A DNA stretch of 64,000 bases from positions 1 to 64,000 of the forward strand of contig CANTFL010000921.1 in NCBI GenBank assembly GCA_947650285.1, read 5' to 3'. Origin of the DNA: Hyaloperonospora brassicae. Its lineage: Eukaryota > Oomycota > Peronosporomycetes > Peronosporales > Peronosporaceae. Below the pieces are notes generated by a model, which saw only the letters and a list, made by a program, of their open reading frames with translations, was not told the origin of the DNA and ran no database searches. Shown one piece after another: positions 59,741 through 64,000 of this stretch. The position numbers and the translations under genes are program-made. How positions within the stretch are numbered: the first letter of the stretch is position 1; every line of letters begins with the position of its first letter.

Positions 59741-60510
59741 GTAATTTAACTGGAAGACCTAGTTTCATGCAACTAAATTAAATCGGGTTAATGAGAATAT
59801 TGTATACATTGGATCATTCTCGCTAGGTGTCACTATTTCAGTTGTTTCCAAGCGCTCTCCCCCATGGTCTGAACGTCATACCACGCGTTCAAAGCTGCCG
59901 GAAACTCCCACATAGCTTTTTAAGAGATACTGCCGCTGCATGATTGCCCTTTTGGTGTGGGCAGGACCTCTATCTATCAATTAAGTTCCAAAGATAAAGC
60001 TTGGTAGCATTTATTCATACCATCACCGGAGCTACGTATGCCGAAAATCTGTGTACACATCGAAGTTTACGCCATCCGAGTGAGTTTAACGCAGCTTAAA
60101 TAGTTTTGAATCGACCGTTATCACTATTATCGCAGAGTTTTGAGATTCCTCTCCCCGGGATCGTCGTATATCACGTGCGGTCGCGCCATATGTTCGCCGG
60201 CGTGCTTTCCATCAACCTCCGACTCTGCAGAGTCAAACTAACCTTCAATGAGCTCTATGTGCGAGCTATTTACCTGTACTTTTAGTTCTGTAGTCTTAAT
60301 AGCACGGTCACAGTGTCCCATAAGCCTTACAACACGCGACTCGAGCTCAAGTGTAGCGTCTGTGAAACGGGGAACCGATGACTACATACTGTTGAATCAG
60401 TTCGGAGTTAATATCACTGACTGCAGTGATAGTCAGTGCCCCGCTAAGTGTAGAACTACACAGTGGAGGATAGAGCGATCAAGGCAAAGGCTCTAGTCGT
60501 GGTACTAGTA

Positions 60511-60533
60511 CAGTCTTCCCTCTGCTAAGTTAT
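60511..60533 (+). repeat. Left terminal inverted repeat of pogo-like element
   Basis: 23 bp, exact reverse complement of 62781-62803, flanked outside by TA. Confidence 0.95.
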
Positions 60534-60747
60534 CCCCGGCTACGGAATAACCTCCGGTAAGTTATAGGATTCGATCTCCCCTGACCGCGTTCTATGGTGA
60601 CTACGGAATGAGTTATACGGAATAGCCTGAGGGCCAAATACAACTTATCAGAGGGAATATTTTTGTCCGCCGTGAGCAAAAATATTGTACGCAGAACCTT
60701 TTCTTTTGTTATTCACTGCAAGAAATGAGTGGAAAGAGGGGAGGAAA

Positions 60748-62606
60748 CTACTTCAGCCAGGAATCAAGTGTGGCCTGAGTGGTGCTCGCACTACGGAGAT
60801 CAGCTTGGACTTGGCGAAGGGTGCGGTGAGCTATACGATGGGACTCCTGAGAAAGGTCGAGAAGGGCGATGGATAGACTAAGGCTGGCAAGCTTTTCAGC
60901 CTTCGAATGCTTTTCCACCTCCTCCTCCGCCTCAGCAGCACCTTCCTCCTCCCCATACGGATCCTCAACAAGCTTGATGATTTCGGCATCGGTCAGCTCC
61001 GCATGCGCCGTCTCCTCCTCGTCAGCCGGATTGAAAAGAGAAGCGATCGACATGGGATTGCGGAGCGGGAGCCTTTCCAGCGCCGAAACAAGATCATGTT
61101 CCACGCGCTGCTCCTCTACTGCAGCAGCTGTTGCCTCCTGCTGGGCCTGCTGGCCAACAGTGCCGGCTTCGTTTTCACCTCCACCAGTCGGCAGAGCCGG
61201 ACCGTCCATGAGTCCCGTATGACGGAAGCAGTTGGCGATTGTGGCACTGGAAATCTCGCTCCACGCAGCCACCGACCAACGGATGGCCGTGAGGTGATCA
61301 ACCTTGTAAAGGTTGGTTTCTCCGCGCTCGTCACGGTCCAAGGCATTCTGCAGATGCAGCCGGCGGTAGTGCTTCTTGAATGCGGCAATGATCCCAGCAT
61401 CCATGGGTTGGACCTTTGATGTCGTATTAGGAGGAAGAGCCTGTACCGTGATGTTGGTGAGTTCCAGGTCAGCAACAATGTGTGAAGGAGCGTTGTCCAT
61501 GACAAGCAGGATTTTTCTATCCTTTTGCTGTGGTCAACGCGTTAGTCAAACCTCATTTACTGTACCACAACGATGATGTTCAAGGCATGCCCCAAATTAC
61601 CTTCATACTTTTGTCGACGTCTCCCAGCCATTCCTGGAAGAGTATGCCAGTCATCCAGGCTTTCTTGTTGTTGCGGTAGAGAAAGCCCAGTTTCTCAGCT
61701 GTCTTGCGCTCAAAACACCGCGGCTTTTTGGCGTGTTCAATGAAGAACGGCGGGAGTTTGTCGAATCCATCAGCGTTTGCCGTGAGAGCAACTGTGATGG
61801 GCGTCTAGAATAGTTGTGAGTGTCAGAGAAACGCAGGAAACCAAGATGAGAGCAATAATGTACCTTGTCTTTTTTAAACCCTTCGACCTCTTGCTGAACA
61901 ATCGTTCTGTCGGGCGTCATACTGTAGAACAACCCTGAACAGAAAGTGAGCCTTTGAGATGCTTCTGTACTGTACAATGAGTACAGTACTGTACTGTATT
62001 CTCAGACCTACCAGTTTCGTCCATGTTGTACACGTCACGTGGAGCATACCCGGCAACCACGGCCTTGAGGTGTGGAAGACCCTCTTCTAGAGCGCCCATA
62101 TCTGCTGAGCCACTCTCGCCATGAAAACGGACAGCTCGCAGTTTGTGGAGCCACCTATTTGAAAAGCGGATGTTTTCCTCCGAGACGCCCATTGATCCCG
62201 CAAAAGTCTGAGCCTTGGCCCGTATGAGATCTCCAGTGAGAGCGACCCCTCGGTGCTGGCACTGCAAGACCCAGAAGGCGACGGCCTCCTCCACAGCTGG
62301 GTACTGGACAGTCCGAGGACGCTTAGCGCTGAGGTTAGTGGTGTCCATTGCCTCAAGCTCCTTCCTTTTTTTGATAATTTTGCTGATCGCTGCCTGGGAA
62401 AGTGCCTTCTGGAGGTCAAAGGCGTCCTTTGTCCAAGCCGCCAGGGCAGTCTGGGTGATGCGCGGGTTAGCATCCTGGTGCTTGCAGATGCGCAGCTTCT
62501 GCTCGTTGGTAAGACGTATCTGCGACAACTGTTGTGAGTGAGCAAGGTACAGTTGGTGAAACTTCTTAACCAGAGATAGCAAAATTACCAGAGACTGGTG
62601 GGGCAA
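60748..62606 (-). CDS. pogo/Tigger-like transposase (four exons)
   Basis: Inferred exons on the minus strand: 62606-62012, 61934-61864, 61804-61601, 61527-60748. All three introns are GT-AG and about 60-80 nt, and joining them keeps one frame open. Exon 1 holds the CENP-B-type DNA-binding part (LTNEQKLRICKHQDANPRITQ; later FSNRWLHKLRAVRFHGESG) and ends in the first catalytic Asp motif, NMDETG. Exon 4 has the second, LLVMDNAPSH, and the third, VQPMDAGIIAAFK, giving a DDD-type triad, and ends with an acidic, coiled tail. The predicted protein is about 550 residues. The first codon at 62606 is TTG; no in-frame ATG exists before the DNA-binding region, so the start was mutated or lies in an unseen exon. 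Confidence 0.88.
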
Positions 62607-62780
62607 CCAAAATCACAAAATCGTCAAAGGGCACGTGACACGTGACAGACAGGTTTTGGAAGCCTGGAGGTTTGTTGCGTTTTTGATTCTTTAATTAATT
62701 AAATTAATAAATTTTCCGCAGCATATCTCTGCTATGGAATAACCTCTGCTATGTTATAAGATTTGCCTTCCACCAAGTCT

Positions 62781-62803
62781 ATAACTTAGCAGAGGGAAGA
62801 CTG
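62781..62803 (-). repeat. Right terminal inverted repeat of pogo-like element
   Basis: 23 bp, exact reverse complement of 60511-60533, flanked outside by TA. Confidence 0.95.
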
Positions 62804-62805
62804 TA

Positions 62806-63095
62806 AATTGTCATTAATATAATTCAGTCCTATTACTCTTGTGTGTCTGTTTGTCCAGACTTAATTATGCTTATATAACTTAACGTATGATGACTTCTAC
62901 TCACCACCCATTGCGCGCGTCTAGCAGCAATTGGTGGGATGATATCATCACGATATCAACCAATGAGTAGACCCTTCGGTCATCCCAACAATATCATCAT
63001 TATTTGTGATATTGTTGAAAGAATATTTAACGGAATGTTCTTTAATGCCATTTTAGCCTAAATGAAACAATCATGTAACGGGCTACTACGTTACA
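62806..63095 (-). repeat. Diverged reverse-strand Gypsy LTR (part)
   Basis: On the minus strand it starts TGTAACGTAGTAGCCCGTTACAT at 63095 and shares with the intact Gypsy LTR, in order, CAATATCAC, GATATTG, CATTGGTTGATATC, GACGCGCGCAATG and TGGTGA. It stops at the TA where the pogo-like element begins. The rest may continue left of that element (GGGGCACTGACTA on the minus strand near 60450, and TTCCCCGTTTCA ending near 60372), which would mean the transposon inserted into this LTR. It is a solo or orphan LTR as far as visible. Confidence 0.7.
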
Positions 63096-64000
63096 GTCTG
63101 CGTACACGATTTCTCGCCCAACGTCCATATCAATTTATGAAATAGTACACACTGGTGTCAACCGCTTGGAGATAGGCAGTAATATCTGGCTTTTTATACA
63201 TCATTTAAGAAAAGTTAATGACAATGTCTGATGTATCGTCGTGGCGCTACGTCGATAGCAAGATACTACATTTGCGTGATCGCATATTGAATATAAGATA
63301 TCTCCATGAGCTTTTACCACAATATTAGCACACCACCGAGTAGGCGCTTCTGAGCCACCAAGCGCGTCTTAAAATAGACCTTAAAGGCTTCCCGGTTGCA
63401 GTTCGCAGCCACCGTGTAGTATCAACCGAAGCAAACTGGAATTATTCGACACAAAGCGGTCCGCAAAAATGCGTCCATTAACGCTTAATATTGGCGATAG
63501 CCATTATTGTAGCTGATCTGGCTTCAATCCGAATTTACCCATTATCCCACCGTGCGTCCATACAATCTAGTCTAAGCATGGCTTCCGTATCCTATAGATT
63601 TACCAACTCTGCTGTGGAGAGCTAGTTCACGATGCGATTCCTGGACTAACCCGCACCTGCGACCCACATCGTTGTCGGCTATTTGGTACGCATACCCTTC
63701 CAGTCACCATAACCTGGCGTGGCGTACGTGTCGACGTGAAGTCGCTCCTTTATGAGGATATGCCGAACAAGACGACCGAAACCTTCAGATCCAGTGACCC
63801 ATGTCAAAACAGCAGCCGCTGCCATCAGTAAAAGATCAGACCTCACATAGGGTACCTGCAGTCCGCCGTCTTTCCCCGAAAGTTCCACCTTGCATTCTAC
63901 CTTGCAAGCTCGGCATTGCCTACCGTCTCAAATGTTCCACACAAAATATTGACGAGCCGATGCAAGATATCAATGATGTCAAGAGTCGGCCAGATATAGC
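63096..64000. other. Terminal flank with one protein-like frame
   Basis: Mostly unassigned. On the minus strand 63930-63679 is open without an ATG near its start, and reads CRACKVECKVELSGKDGG... VPYVRSDLLLMAAAAVLTW... up to a stop at 63679. It looks more protein-like than chance and has two closely spaced cysteines at its start, but no family was recognised. It could be the tail of a transposon protein. Confidence 0.3.

Larger units (their letters stand above)
60511..62803 (-). mobile_element. pogo/Tigger-type DNA transposon
   Basis: 2,293 bp with perfect 23-bp terminal inverted repeats beginning CAGTCTTCCCTCTGCTAAG and TA at both flanks (60509-60510 and 62804-62805), the expected TA target duplication. 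Inside, a spliced transposase occupies most of the minus strand. Near both ends lies a direct subterminal repeat, CTA(C/T)GGAATAACCTC, at about 60544 and 62734, which may bind transposase. It is the best-preserved element of the window. Confidence 0.93.

Overview
The window looks like repeat-rich nuclear DNA of an oomycete, probably a Phytophthora or downy-mildew type genome. This is inferred from the protein style of its Gypsy and Copia retroelements, from short introns of about 50-90 nt in a pogo-like transposase, and from two coiled-coil/START-like genes of a type I associate with oomycetes. No rRNA, tRNA, CRISPR or bacterial operon structure was recognised. Species cannot be named from the sequence.

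Layout. 1-713 is the edge of a reverse-strand LTR (called LTR-B here) that recurs at about 47.3-48.6 kb. 714-18025 is AT-rich DNA without a recognisable gene; its one clear structure is a 1.47 kb fold-back element at 11015-12484 with inverted repeats of about 240 bp. 18026-23411 is a complete but broken Copia element on the minus strand with 291/292-bp LTRs. 23412-32770 is the GC-richer gene-bearing island, with two head-to-tail paralogous genes on the minus strand (25205-26512 and 28849-30075) and some weak gene relics. At 32771 a 1.1-kb element with 58-bp inverted repeats and a 9-bp target duplication begins. Its right end is split by a full Gypsy element (33869-41844, 390/391-bp LTRs, 5-bp target duplication). 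42482 to about 59.7 kb is a decayed plus-strand relative of that Gypsy. It is interrupted by a decayed minus-strand Gypsy of another family (44159-53733), which is itself interrupted by LTR-B. 60511-62803 is a well-preserved pogo/Tigger-type DNA transposon with perfect 23-bp ends and TA duplication. It sits next to, or inside, another diverged reverse-strand LTR of the main Gypsy family (62806-63095).

The most unusual signal is in the Gypsy at 33869-41844. Its LTR and both coding strands are tiled almost end to end with short perfect inverted repeats (arms 7-14 nt, loops 0-12 nt). More than 30 were located by hand where about one of this quality is expected by chance. The neighbouring Copia element and the START-like genes did not show the pattern where sampled. 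The same element carries a textbook -1 frameshift arrangement at the gag-pol junction, with a hairpin from the same tiling as stimulator. It also carries a 490-codon antisense ORF that is intact although gag and pol are broken by several stops and a frameshift. Some hairpins persist, with changed arms, in older copies in the same window.
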